64,000 nt of DNA from Erinaceus europaeus (GCF_950295315.1 NC_080168.1:64937838-65001837), one strand, 5' to 3'; numbered from the stretch's first letter, positions 44,002 to 53,738 are shown. A program made the numbers and translations. Notes: generated by a model from the sequence alone, not told the origin.

Positions 44002-44071
44002 GGGGTGCATTGGATCGACCTTCCCGTGGTGCATCCCGTGAGTACCCATTCATTGGGGAAACTGACGATCC
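44002..44071 (+). ncRNA. Candidate HDV-like self-cleaving ribozyme at the Vingi 5' end
   Basis: Seen by hand-folding 70 nt in the canonical HDV order. P1: GGGGTGC (44002-44008) with GCATCCC (44031-44037), one G-U. P2: GGATCG (44012-44017) with CGATCC (44066-44071), six pairs. P3: ACC (44018-44020) with GGT (44028-44030). L3: TTCCCGT. P4: CCCA (44045-44048) with TGGG (44054-44057). J4/2: AACTGA, whose CTGA (44062-44065) fits the CNRA catalytic-cytosine motif, placing the catalytic C at 44062. Self-cleavage would occur 5' of 44002. HDV-like ribozymes are known at the 5' ends of R2 and of the trypanosome Ingi/L1Tc group, the closest clade. Activity is not shown here. Confidence 0.75.
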
Positions 44072-44092
44072 TTCCTAGCCAACTGAATCCAC

Positions 44093-44836
44093 ATGGATCC
44101 CAGTCACTTTCAAAGCCAGCAACAAGCAGCTCCTGACAGCTTTCAAGCTGTTGGTCCTGCTCTTCAAGTCCTCCAACTTAATGTTGAGGGGCTGTCCTTT
44201 GCCAAACGCGTTCTTATTGGTCAATTGGTGATACAGCATCAGGCAGATGTTATTTGCCTACAAGAAACACATATAGCAGTTGATGAAGCTGCTTGATTCA
44301 CCATCAGTGGATTCGATTTAATATGCTATAATCTCCATCCTAAACACGGCCGAGCCATCTACGCCAAATCGTGTCTTGCAGACGTTTACCATACAGCCTC
44401 TTCGACCTTCTACGACTTCATTACTACTGGAACTATTCAGCTCGTCAACGTATATAAGCCTCCCAGTGCCTCATGGGATAATGAGGTCCTGCCTAGCCCG
44501 AATCACCCAGCCGTTTACGTTGGAGACTTTAATAGTCACCACTAAGACTGGGGATATTCCTCCACTCGTGCTGACGGCTCTATCTTAGCCGACTGGGCTT
44601 CAGCGAATGACCTCTCCCTATTATACGATCCCAAACAGCCAGTCTCTTTTCACAGTGCTAGATGGAATAAAGACTCGTCACCCGACCTGTGTTGGATTAG
44701 CACAGTCAACGGCCAAGCCTTTCCCGCTACGAGACAAGTTCTCAAGGTCTTCCCACACAGTCATCACCGCCCAGCTATCATCCACATTGGTCTCCAGCTC
44801 CCACTGATTCTGTGCTCGGAGAAACTAAGATGGAAC
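44093..44836 (+). pseudogene. Vingi ORF, apurinic-type endonuclease domain (two stops)
   Basis: Translation starts at ATG 44093 (MDPSHFQSQQQ...) about 20 bases past the ribozyme motif. The endonuclease signatures follow in order: LQLNVEGLS, VICLQETHI (the catalytic-site Glu), VNVYKPPSASW, VGDFNSHH (GDFN) and SSPDLCWIS near the end of the domain, where many relatives have a final SDH. The frame is broken by TGA at 44294-44296 and TAA at 44543-44545; the TGA fits decay of CGA (a CpG codon). The frame runs on into the RT part with no frameshift. The protein would nick target DNA to prime reverse transcription. Confidence 0.85.
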
Positions 44837-46153
44837 TTGCGGAAAGCAAACTGGCGTCTGTTCAGTGATCTTACCAACAAATCTATTCCTGCAATTCCAA
44901 TTAACTCTATCCCCTCTGAAGACTCCTTCAGGCACTTCCGCCAAGCCATCTTCAAAGCAACTTCCCAAGCTATTCCTCATGGGAGACGTGCTAACTATAC
45001 GCCTTGTCTTGATGCTGAATGCGAGCAACTACTAAAGCAGTATGATGAGTCGGGGGACCCAGATGTGGCCGACCATCTCATTGCCTCCCTGGATGCAGCA
45101 CGCCAAGCCCGCTGGCAACAACTCACGGAAAGTCTGAACTTCACCCACTCAAGTAGGAAGGCCTGGAAGCTTCTTTATAGTCTGGGTGCCGGTAGTCAAC
45201 CCTCTCCCATCTCCCATCCTCCCGTATCTCCAAACTCAGTGGCCAGTCACCTAACTCAAGTTGGACGTGCTAAGATTGACCCAGTCTGGAAAAGAGAAAT
45301 TTCCCATGAGTGGTCATCCCACTTCCGTTTATCTTGTCCATCTCCAAAACTCTCTCCCTTTACACTGTCTGAACTGGAAGACGCTTTGAAGAGGGTTAAA
45401 CCGGGAACAGCTGCTGGCTATGATAACATTACCCCAGAACTCATTCTTAACTTGGGCCCCGCGGCAAAGAAGTGGCTCACTACATTCCTGTCCCACATCT
45501 TAGAATCCGAATCTATGCCCAAAATTTGGCGTCGTGCGAAGATAATAGCAGTTTTGAAACCAAAGAAAGACCCAACACTGGCCGCCAGCTATAGACCAAT
45601 TTTTCTCCTCTCCGTGTGTTACAAACTTGAGAAGCTGCTTCTGTCACGAATTTCTCCTCTTACAGAGAAATTCATATCACCCGCCCAAGCTGGTTTCTGC
45701 CCAGGAAGATCTACCTGTGAACAAGTCCTGGCCCTCTCAACTTACATTGAAAATGGATTCCAGAAGAATTTAAAGACGGGTGCTGTCTTTGTTGATCTCA
45801 CAGCAGCCTATGACACGGTCTGGCACCGTGGTCTCCTAGTCAAGATCTCAAGATGCCTGCCTCCCTGGGTGGCCAACACTATATCGTTTCTTCTCCAAAA
45901 CAGAAGATTCCGGGTGCATCTGGGTGACAAGTCTAGCAGATGGAGACTTGTCTCAAGTGGCCTCCCCCGGGGCTATGTTCTGGCTCCTACGCTATTTAAT
46001 ATTTACATCAATGACCTCCCAGAAACTTCTTCAAGGAAGTTCATCTACATCGATGACATCTGCTGTGCAACTCAGGCATCCAAGTTTGACATCCTCGAGG
46101 AAACACTCACGAAAGACATGTCTCTGATATCTGATTACTGTAAAAAATGGTGA
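44837..46153 (+). pseudogene. Vingi ORF, reverse transcriptase domain (438 open codons)
   Basis: This is the largest open frame in the window and continues the endonuclease frame. After a linker come the RT blocks: AGYDNITPELILNLGP, SYRPIFLLSVCYKLEKLL, AQAGFCPGRSTCEQ, AVFVDLTAAYDTVWH (motif A Asp), SSGLPRGYVLAPTLFNIYIN (motif B) and FIYIDDIC (motif C; most relatives have YADD). It copies its RNA at the nicked target. The open frame stops at a TGA (46151-46153) in the context KKW-stop-LIPNTAK, where relatives continue KKWRL, so this TGA is most simply a decayed CGA. The A-to-I change in YxDD is tolerated in some RTs. Confidence 0.93.
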
Positions 46154-47087
46154 CTAATCCCTAACACTGCAAAAAACGGTATCATCTGTTTTCCATCTAC
46201 ACCATGCCTCAGCCTCGCGTGAGCTTAATGTGCAGCTTGGCGATACGAGAATCAGCATGAAGCCCAGCCAGTCTATCTTGGCGTTACTCTCGATCGCACT
46301 CTGTCATTTCACGAACATCTCATAAAACTGCAGCAAAGGTGGGCTCGAGGAATAACATCATTGCAAGACTGGCCAGCTCCTCATGGGGCGTGAGCGCTTC
46401 CACACTACGATCATCATCTCTGGCATTATGCTATTCCACTGCAGAATACTGTGCCCCAGTATGGTTCTGTAGCCCCCATGTCCACTTGGTCGATTCCAAA
46501 TTATATTCCTCCATGAGGATAATTTCTGGAACCATCCGTTCCACCCCGGTTCCATGGCTGCCAGTTCTTAGCAACATCGCCCCGCCAGATATTCGTCAGG
46601 ATGCGGCATCATCTAAGTTCATTTCTCACGTCTACACTCGACCGGACCTGCCAATATACGCGGATATCTTCGCCCACCCTGTCCAACGCTTGATGTCTCA
46701 TCATCCAATCTGGTCTCCTATGCCTACACTGAACTTCTCTGTTCCAGACTCTTGGAAACAGAGTTGGCAGTCAGCTGAGGTAAAGGACAAACACCTCATC
46801 ACAGACCCCTGCAAGCGTCAACCCGGCTTTGACCTAGCTTTGACCTAGCACGTTATGATTGGGCCCTCCTCAATCGCTATCGCTATCGAACAGGCCATGG
46901 CCGGTGCGCCGCTATGTTCCATCGCTGGGGAGCCAGAGATGACCCGAACTGCCCCTGCGGCTACTGACAGACTATGACCCACATAGTCAATGACTGCCAC
47001 CTCTCCAGATTCAAAGGAGGTCTCGAAACTTTACATCAGGCTCAACCTGAGGCTGTTGACTGGCTACGGAGGAAGGGCAAACGCTAG
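46154..47087 (+). pseudogene. Vingi ORF, thumb and C-terminal region (frameshifted)
   Basis: The continuation is scattered over three frames: YLGVTLDRTLSFHEHL (about 46276-46325, the frame of the RT part), then from 46339 SRNNIIARLASSSWG, STAEYCAPVW, MRIISGTIRSTPVPWLPVLS, and near the end RYRTGHGRC and CPCGY-stop-QTMTHIVNDC. The last is a C-x-C/H-x3-C arrangement like the zinc-knuckle-like tail of Ingi- and Jockey-type proteins. No RNase H domain is visible, as reported for Vingi. Confidence 0.8.
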
Positions 47088-47098
47088 AAGAAGAAGAA
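47083..47098 (+). repeat. Vingi 3' tail, GAA repeats
   Basis: CTAGAAGAAGAAGAA directly precedes the 3' TSD copy. A simple trinucleotide tail in place of poly(A) sets this element apart from L1. Confidence 0.9.
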
Positions 47099-47335
47099 GG
47101 GGTCACATGTTTCCATCTATTACTGTCCTTTTGTTATGCAAGTGGTTCCCTATGATTTGTGTTCAGAAAAGTTTTTCACATCCTTTTCTAAAAGCTGAGA
47201 TACATATTATACATGTTAAGTAACCCACAGGGAAACCTAAAAATTCTACATAACCCACAGGGAAGTGTAGAAAGTCCCAAACAAAACAGACATGCTTCTT
47301 CATTTTCTGTTGTTCTTTTTTAAAATTTTTTATGT

Positions 47336-47618
47336 TTGGGAGTCAGGCGGTAGCACAGCGGGTTAAGCGCACGCGGCGCAAAGTGTAAGGACCAGCGTAA
47401 GGATCCTGGTTTGAGCCCCCAGCTCCCCACCTGCAGGGGAGTCACTTTACAGGTGGTGAAGCAGGTCTGCAGGTGTCTTTCTCTCCCTGTCTTCCCCTCC
47501 TCTCTCCATTTCTCTCTGTCCTATCCAACAATGATGACATCAATAATAACTACAACAATAAAACAACAAGGGCAACAAAAGGGAATAAATAAATAAATAT
47601 AAAAAAAACTTGATAAAA
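47336..47618 (+). mobile_element. Type A SINE
   Basis: GGGAGTCAGGCGGTAGCACA, GTTAAGCGCACGCGGCGC, GGTTTGAGCCCCC, CT body, GGGAATAAATAAATAAATAT. A TTTTATGTTT-containing stretch is repeated at both ends. Confidence 0.95.
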
Positions 47619-47639
47619 AAATTTTATGTTTTGAGGGAC

Positions 47640-48365
47640 TATGTGAAAGCTTGGTAGAGCTTAGGGAAGCTCCCCCCATCCTTGGATGGAGGTCTGGAAA
47701 GACACCCCACTTGTTAGCCTCTCTCATCATAGAGATGAGCCAAAAGGGAAAAAGTCTCCCAGACTAAGCTTGCCTTGTTGGCCTCCCAGGCTCACAGAAA
47801 ACCTGCATACCTCTTGCACTTAGTTTCTCCCTGCTGGCAGGCCACGTCTGCCTGCTTTAAGGTTCATTCACAAAAAAGAAACACACTCCATCTTACACCC
47901 CAATAACAGACAATGAAGCCTCAAAACACTATTTCCTTATGTTTTTTGGTGTCCTTAATTTACATCAAGCCTTGTTTATCTTCTCTCTATCTCACTCCAC
48001 TGGTTTAACCCCTATGCTTCTCTCAAATGCCTTTAGATAATTAACCTGTTTGCATCATGGAGAATAACTGTCTTGATGGCAAACACTAGAAGAAGAAGAA
48101 GACTGTCTTGACCTTTATGTATCGCATCAATTCTTGTCATACAAGCACCCTACCATAGGGGCAAGCTGACCTTTAAGAAACCTGTAATTTCTGACGTATT
48201 TGAAAAATGTTCTTTAACTTTCTCTATATAGACCCAAGCCCACCCCTGAATAAATCAAGTGTTCGTATCAAAATACTCCTGGTATCTCCTCCTGATATCT
48301 GGGCCCCTTAGAGCCTGAGAGGGAGAACTGATAAGCTTACCTTCCTGGCTGGAGTCACTCCACGT
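47640..48365 (+). mobile_element. Probable solo ERV LTR
   Basis: The evidence is a TATA box (CTATATAG, about 48225) followed 20 bases later by AATAAA (48249-48254), in a repeat-free 700-bp block starting TGTGAAAGCTTGG and with no coding frame. The short TATA-to-AATAAA distance and CTCCTGGTATCTCCTCC-like R/U5 resemble class I ERV LTRs. Exact ends and family are not established. It is interrupted by a 25-bp Vingi tail at 48077-48101. Confidence 0.45.
48077..48101 (+). mobile_element. 25-bp Vingi 3'-tail insertion with 10-bp TSD
   Basis: The inserted bases read TGGCAAACACTAG followed by four AAG units and match the very end of the full-length Vingi (GGGCAAACGCTAG plus GAA repeats, 47076-47098); the one clear difference is CpG to CpA. 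ACTGTCTTGA flanks it exactly at 48067-48076 and 48102-48111. Removing the insert and one TSD copy restores a continuous sequence. It is an extreme 5' truncation that nevertheless completed integration. Confidence 0.9.
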
Positions 48366-48381
48366 GACCCTCAGCAATGTT

Positions 48382-48577
48382 TACTTATTGGATAGAAACA
48401 GCCAGAAATTGAGAGGAAGGGCATGATAGAGAGAGAGAGAGAGAGAGACAGAGACACCTGCAGCCCTGCTTCACCACTCATGAAGCTTTCCCCTTGCAGG
48501 TGGGGACCAGGGGCTTGAACCCAGGTCCTTGCACACTGTAACATGTGCGCTTAACCAGGTACACTACCACGAGGCCC
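48382..48577 (-). mobile_element. Type B SINE
   Basis: TTATTGGATAGAAACAGCCA, a GA-repeat expansion, GACCAGGGGCTTGAACCC and CACTACCACGAGGCCCC. Confidence 0.92.
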
Positions 48578-48861
48578 CTTGTTCTTTCTGTATGATTTCC
48601 TCCATGGTTTGGAATACTCTCCATCCAGTAAAAATGAAAAAAAATTTCTCTAATTTGATTTTCTCCTATATTCAGCTGCTAACCCAATATTCCTACTTAG
48701 ATATGCTACTTAAATTTCAAACAGTGCCCTTCAGTGCTGTCCTACCCCAGTTCCAGAGATCTTTGTGTCTTCTTAATATGTTCCCACTTCAAAAATATCA
48801 ATATCATTCCTCTATGGGCATTTTCTGAGTTAATTTAAAATCATAAAGAAAATAGAACCTC

Positions 48862-49110
48862 AGATTAAGTGCACATGGCACAAAGTGCAAAGACCAGCGT
48901 TAAGGATCCCGGTTCGAGCTCCAGGCTCCCCAACCGCAGGGGAGTCCCTTCACAGGCAGTGAAGCAGGTCTGCAGGTGTCTATTTTTCTCCCCATCTTGC
49001 CCTCCTCTCTCCATTTCTCTCTGTCCTGTCCAACAATGATGACATCAATAAAAACAACAATAATAACTACAATACAAGGGCAACAAAAGGGAATAAATAA
49101 ATAAATGAAA
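48862..49110 (+). mobile_element. Type A SINE, slightly 5'-truncated
   Basis: AGATTAAGTGCACATGGCAC, GGTTCGAGCTCCAGG, body and GGGAATAAATAAATAAATG. AAAATAGAACCT and AAAATATAACCT flank it as a near-perfect TSD. Confidence 0.9.
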
Positions 49111-49124
49111 ATGAAAATATAACC

Positions 49125-51690
49125 TAAGGAGAAGGTAAAAAGGAACTACCTTGACCTGAGACATGAAGGACTTAGTCTTTTTCTCAGTATTCATTAACGT
49201 TCTTCCAAGAAGGAAGCATAGAATTTCCTACCCCTCCTAAAACTGTTCATTCTCTTATTCTCTGTCATGTGGCACCACGAATCCAGCAATAATAAAAGCT
49301 TATAAATAAGTTAGGAAGCAAGATGCGGTTGGGCAGAGATTCCCAAGCAGGAATAGTAGGAAAGAAAAGAGCATTGTTTAGAATTGCCGCATCAGTCATC
49401 GTTCTTGCCTGTCCTTTTCTGAACAGTTATTCTAATCATTCTACATTCAACTAGATAGAACAAACACTTGAGAAGTGGAGTATATCATATAATCCTGAGG
49501 CAATCCTACAGCCCAACAGTAACTAACAGTCTGAGACACTGTCAAGCACACCTACTTCTTTTTCCCAGGCCTTAACAGCAAGAAATGGTTTTCCGTCTTG
49601 CATTTTGTGCTATATACACTCCTGTGTATTTCCCTTGAATAATTAACATATGAGAAGAATTCTTTAATTTAGCTTGTTCAATGGGAGAGAAAAATTGTGA
49701 TTATATACCTTTACTGCCAATCATTTAGCAGCACTTCCCAACAGAACTAGTGGAGATGACAGTAACTTTACATGTATGGACTAATGACCACTAGCTATGT
49801 ATGGTTAACTCCTAAAATGTGGCTAGTATGTGTGCAGGAACATCTTTAATTTTAGTAAACACAGGTTCACATTGTCATGTGACTAGTAGCTACCATAATG
49901 GAAAGATAAATCTAGAAATTCCCTTACTGAGGGAAAAGCAGTGGCCAGATGACTTCCTCTGATATTTACCACAGTCAAACTTAATTTCCTTCCACCTTCA
50001 GACTGGTGTGGGCAAGTAGGCATAGCACAAGTACAAATGCACGTGAAACATTTTAAGGAAAATGTATCTCACCAGCAGAAGGCTGAGAAGCAGATGCTGT
50101 TAGCATACTGTTTAATTTTATCCCGAGTAAAGAGTAGAAGAAATCTTTTTTAAAAAACAAACAACAACCTCTCTGGTTAAAGTATAAATTTTGGACTTAG
50201 AACATATCTATTGCCAGCAAGGAAAAAAATTTTCTCTGATCTTTGGCCAAAGTTATATTAAAATCTCCTAAGTTTGAGCAAAAACTGTCCTTTCAGCATT
50301 AGTTTGCTATTTATCATGAACTGCAGTCATTATAATCTTAAAACTAAGCAGAAAGTGAACAGCCTTTATGTTCAATTTAAGATAGTTCAAATTGCTCAGT
50401 ACTTAGAGCTGCATGAGGATTTGACTTTCAAATTATTTCTCATCAATAAAAGGTAATAACTAGTTATGAGTCCTCAAAATTATTTCATTTATACTTTAAT
50501 TAAATTTATTGAGAAGTAGCCTTTCACTAAACAAATTAATGAAGTTCCTATTATGTGCCATTTATTATATTAGATTGTTAGAGCCAGTTAATACTTCTGA
50601 TAGTTCCTTAAGAGAATTGGAAATTAAGACAGAAAACTCTAATAACTTACCTCTGATCATTCTTCAGAAATGTGAAGCTGAATTCCTATCCACGCTGCTT
50701 GATGACAAAGCTCACTCTTGTCAGAAGTGTGATGTATCCTTTCCCCAGACTCACGGCTGGTTCCGGTTTTATTTATACCACTCATTCTGTTTGGATTAAC
50801 TTTCATATAATATGTTGACCACCACCCCATAGTCACAACAGTACTGTCTGTGGCGTCTCAATCATGGAGTGTCAGGACTTACCTCTCAGGGCAAAGCTGT
50901 GTGGGACAATTGCTTTTTCTCTAAATCAAATTCCATTTAGTTGGTACTGTACACCTGGGGAAGTAGTTACATTCCACATTTGGTTCTTGATTTTAACAAA
51001 TCACTTAGCTTAGTTAAAGACAAGAAGGCCCAGCTGAAGTTTTGTTTAAAAGAAAAAACAACCAACCAGTACAGCATTAAGTAATAGAACGTAGCAATAT
51101 TGCTGCACGAGAGTGATCTCCCAAGCACAAGCGCAAATCAATTCTTAAGGGAAACCATCTGCTACTTCTCAGAGGCGAAATCAGAAATGTCTGGAGGGAG
51201 CGATTTAATTCTGCCTTAAACCTGTCACACAACCATCACAACCTTGACTCACATTTTATCTATTAATTGAAAGTGATGTAGCCCACCAGTGATAATTAAT
51301 ACCAGAAATGACATCATACATGAATTTCGGAACAAAGTGAACTGAACACCGCAGAAGATGTTTCCCACTGCACAACTACTTCCGCGTTTTCCTCTCATTT
51401 ATCAGCATTTATGCTGGGGAGAGCCTGACAGTCTAGATGCAAGTCTCAGGCCCACCTTTCAGCCGCTTAACACTTTACCGCAGGTGCCTGTTTCCCCAGT
51501 TTGAGACAACAGAGCTCGTTTCAGGAGGGGCATGAAAAGCCATGCTGTCTGACCAATCCCTGGCCCTGCACGTTTCACCTTTTGCAAGGAAAAAAAAAAA
51601 AAAAAAAACACGCTGCTGTTACATCTAAGTTTTCACTACTTTTGGTGAACTATTTTCTTACTGCTTTTAGGAATTCCAAAAAATAAGCAG
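49125..51690. other. Long repeat-poor stretch
   Basis: About 2.5 kb without a recognisable SINE or L1, apart from an A run near 51590. No convincing exon is visible; the 96-codon frame at 50509-50799 shows no motif. The absence of insertions may be chance or constraint. Confidence 0.45.
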
Positions 51691-51692
51691 AC

Positions 51693-51845
51693 ACTGGGTG
51701 GTGGTGCACACATCCCCCGGCCCAAGGTCTGCAGGAGGGGCAACTTCACAGGCAGTGAAGAGCTCTGGGGTGTGGTGGGGGGGGGGGTTTCCCTATCTCC
51801 CTCCCATCTCAATTTCTCTCTGTCCTATCAAATTAAGAAATATAG
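51693..51845 (+). mobile_element. Decayed SINE
   Basis: CACTGGGTGGTGGTGCACAC, CACAGGCAGTGAAGAGCTC, a G run, then CTCAATTTCTCTCTGTCC. Confidence 0.7.
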
Positions 51846-51899
51846 TTTTTAAAATATATACATCTTTAAAAACTGGTATCATGAAACATTTTTCTTGTG

Positions 51900-52795
51900 T
51901 GGGTCTGTTCCTTCTGCCGGAGTGTTTTTCTCCTCCTGGAAACCACGTCTTCACTGAGGAGCACCGCAGCCACCCGAGCAGCTGCAGCTTTGGGTCACAG
52001 GGCAGCAGCTGAGGGTCCTGACCTCCCCACCCCAGAGGCCGGTGCTGAGGGCCCAAGACCCTGGAAACAGACAAACCTCAAGAGAAGGCAGAGGGAGCCC
52101 TCCCGTGCCTGCACCCCCACCGCCACCCAACAGTTGACTCCACAATGCAGATGGAACCCCGCTCTCAGGTCAGCCCGGGGAGGCCCCCCACCCAACAACT
52201 GACTCCCACTGCAGGCGGGGACCCCACCCTCCGGTCCGCCTGGGGAGGAGCCCCAAAATCTCCCTCCATGGGGCTTCCTCAGTAGCAGATGTGAACACAG
52301 GGAAAGCCCAGCACCTGTGGGGGTGCTTCGAGCAAGTGGAGTGGCGCCACGAGAGCCCCCCACCCACCCTGAGGAAGGCGACTGGCCGTGGCTGACCTGA
52401 TTGTGGCGCCAAGGTACTAGACAGCAGCCATGCGGGCGATCCTGGCAGTGGTGAGTGCGCAGGCGCGGTCCCGCGGTTATCTGGGAGCTGGGAGCTCGGG
52501 AGCGGGAGAGCCCGTGTGCGCAGGCCCCAGCACGTGGCCTGGGCCTCAATACGCAGGCGCAAAACGGAGCACGCTGGTTCTCAACTGAGAGCCTGGGGCT
52601 CAAGATCAGCACGCACCTGGGGAAGCACCTGCCTCTCCTCTGGCGGCCAGGGCCACGGTCCTGCCCCCCACGCACATGGACACAGACACATCCAGACACC
52701 ACTGCCACCACCAACACCCCTAGCCCCCGGCCTGTCTGGTCCACAGCCTGACCTCCCCAAGGCCATCAGTCTGCAAAGCAGGCGCAGTGGGCCGT
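51900..52795. other. GC- and CpG-rich block (possible promoter CpG island)
   Basis: It stands out sharply from the AT-rich surroundings. It contains repeated GCGCAGGCGCGG-like motifs (near 52456, 52517 and 52552), similar to NRF1 sites, and a pair of ~65-bp imperfect tandem units (starting CCCAACAGTTGACTCC near 52126 and CCCAACAACTGACTCC near 52191). Long open frames on both strands (up to 249 codons) are typical by-products of GC-rich DNA. It could be a gene promoter, or GC-rich repeat sequence such as an LTR or an L1 5'UTR. Confidence 0.55.
52430..52450 (+). CDS. Candidate first coding exon (weak)
   Basis: GCAGCCATG is a good initiation context. Seven codons (MRAILAV) run into a strong splice donor, GTGAGT, at 52451-52456, inside the CpG-rich block. 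Short signal-peptide-like starts before a donor are common in mammalian genes, but no partner exon is visible downstream, so this is a candidate only. Confidence 0.25.
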
Positions 52796-52819
52796 AACAT
52801 TAATAATGTGGAGGGTGAA

Positions 52820-53165
52820 AGGGCTATCATCTCAACAGGTGCAGAAAGAACACCTGATCAAAGTCAAGAGAGGGTGTAGACAGACCAAGGCAGCCCACTT
52901 CTGCAATTTTAATTGAACAGAGAATCAGAAGTCCTGGCCAGGGAAATTCAGTGAAGGGGGGCGGAGTGGTGGAGATAAGCCATCCAAATGAGAAAGAGAG
53001 AAAATTGTTAACAATTCACAAACCGCATGATTTTATAGGTGGTGTGGGGAGACTAAGGACTCCATCAGCAAATTACTAGAGTAAATGAACACAGTAAAGT
53101 TGCAGGCTGAAATCAGTATACTAAGCCTACTGCAGTTCTGTACAGTAACATAGAACCATCAAAAT
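52820..53165 (+). mobile_element. Ancient L1 ORF2 fragment (RT region)
   Basis: CTATCATCTCAACAGGTGCA, GAAGTCCTGGCCAGGGAAAT and CGCATGATTTTATAGG correspond in order to the L1 RT blocks around IIS.DAEKAF, LEVLA.AIR and FADD.I, with many indels. Confidence 0.65.
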
Positions 53166-53465
53166 GACAATGGTGGCCAAGAGGGGTGCGTCCAATAATG
53201 CAAACATAATTACCATGAACAGGGATGTGGGTTCAAGCCTCTAGTCCCCACCAGCAGGGGTACACTTCACTAAGGGTAAAACAGTGCTGCACGTTTCTCT
53301 TTCTCCCCGTATATATCCCCTCCTCTCTCAGTGTCTCTCAGTGGAAAGAAAGAACGGGAAAAAAAAGACCACCAGGAGCAGTAATTTATCCGTAAGCATT
53401 GAAACAATATGATGATCCTGGTGGCAATATAAAAATAGATAAATTTAAATAAATAAATAAATAAA
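53165..53465 (+). mobile_element. Type A-long/B SINE, left arm of a tail-to-tail pair
   Basis: GGTTCAAGCCTCTAGTCCCC, body, then the 3' domain with arms CCACCAGG (53369-53376) and CCTGGTGG (53417-53424) in place of the usual CCTCCAGG/CCTGGAGG. Confidence 0.85.
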
Positions 53466-53738
53466 GATTCATTGCCACCAGGGTTATCACTGGGATTCAG
53501 TGCCAGTACTACAAAACCACCACTCCTGGTGGTCATTTTCCTCTTTTTTTCTTTCTTTCTTTTATTAAGGCAGAGAGAAATTGAGAAGGGAGATAGGGAA
53601 AAAGAAAGAGAGACACCTGCGGACCTGCTTCACCAGTCCAAGCTTCCCCTCTGCCACTGGGGGCTTGAACCTGGGTCCTTGTACATGGTGATACATGTGC
53701 TCAACTGGCACACTACAGCCCAGCACCCTAAAAATTTA
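53466..53738 (-). mobile_element. Type A-long SINE, right arm of a tail-to-tail pair
   Basis: GCCACCAGGGTTATCACTGG to CTCCTGGTGGTC is the 3' domain, again with the CCACC/GGTGG version of the arms. Body and head (TACAGCCCAGCACCC) follow. Confidence 0.88.

Larger units (their letters stand above)
43997..47098 (+). mobile_element. Vingi non-LTR retrotransposon, essentially full length
   Basis: A 3.1-kb insertion bounded by a perfect 10-bp TSD, GGGGTCACAT (43987-43996 and 47099-47108). It has a ribozyme-like 5' end, a single ORF with an apurinic-type endonuclease, then reverse transcriptase and a C-terminal CCHC-like segment, no RNase H, and a GAA-repeat tail. This layout, size and host match Vingi, the Ingi-related clade reported from hedgehogs. 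The reading frame from 44093 is broken by only two stops before the end of the RT core, then by a TGA and small frameshifts. Decay is therefore modest and the insertion is relatively young but dead. The first five bases (TGGAT) before the ribozyme-like start are unexplained. Confidence 0.92.

Noticed and set aside
43997..47098. RTE/BovB or L1 identity for the 3.1-kb element
   Set aside because: L1 is excluded by the GAA tail and RT blocks. BovB was considered because it moves horizontally into mammals, but the C-terminal CPCGY/HIVNDC segment, the KKWRL-type context after the YxDD block and the hedgehog host fit Vingi/Ingi better.
51995..52744. 249-codon minus-strand open frame in the CpG-rich block
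   Set aside because: GC-rich DNA gives long stop-free frames on both strands. The residue content (Gly, Arg, Pro, Cys runs) is compositional and shows no domain.
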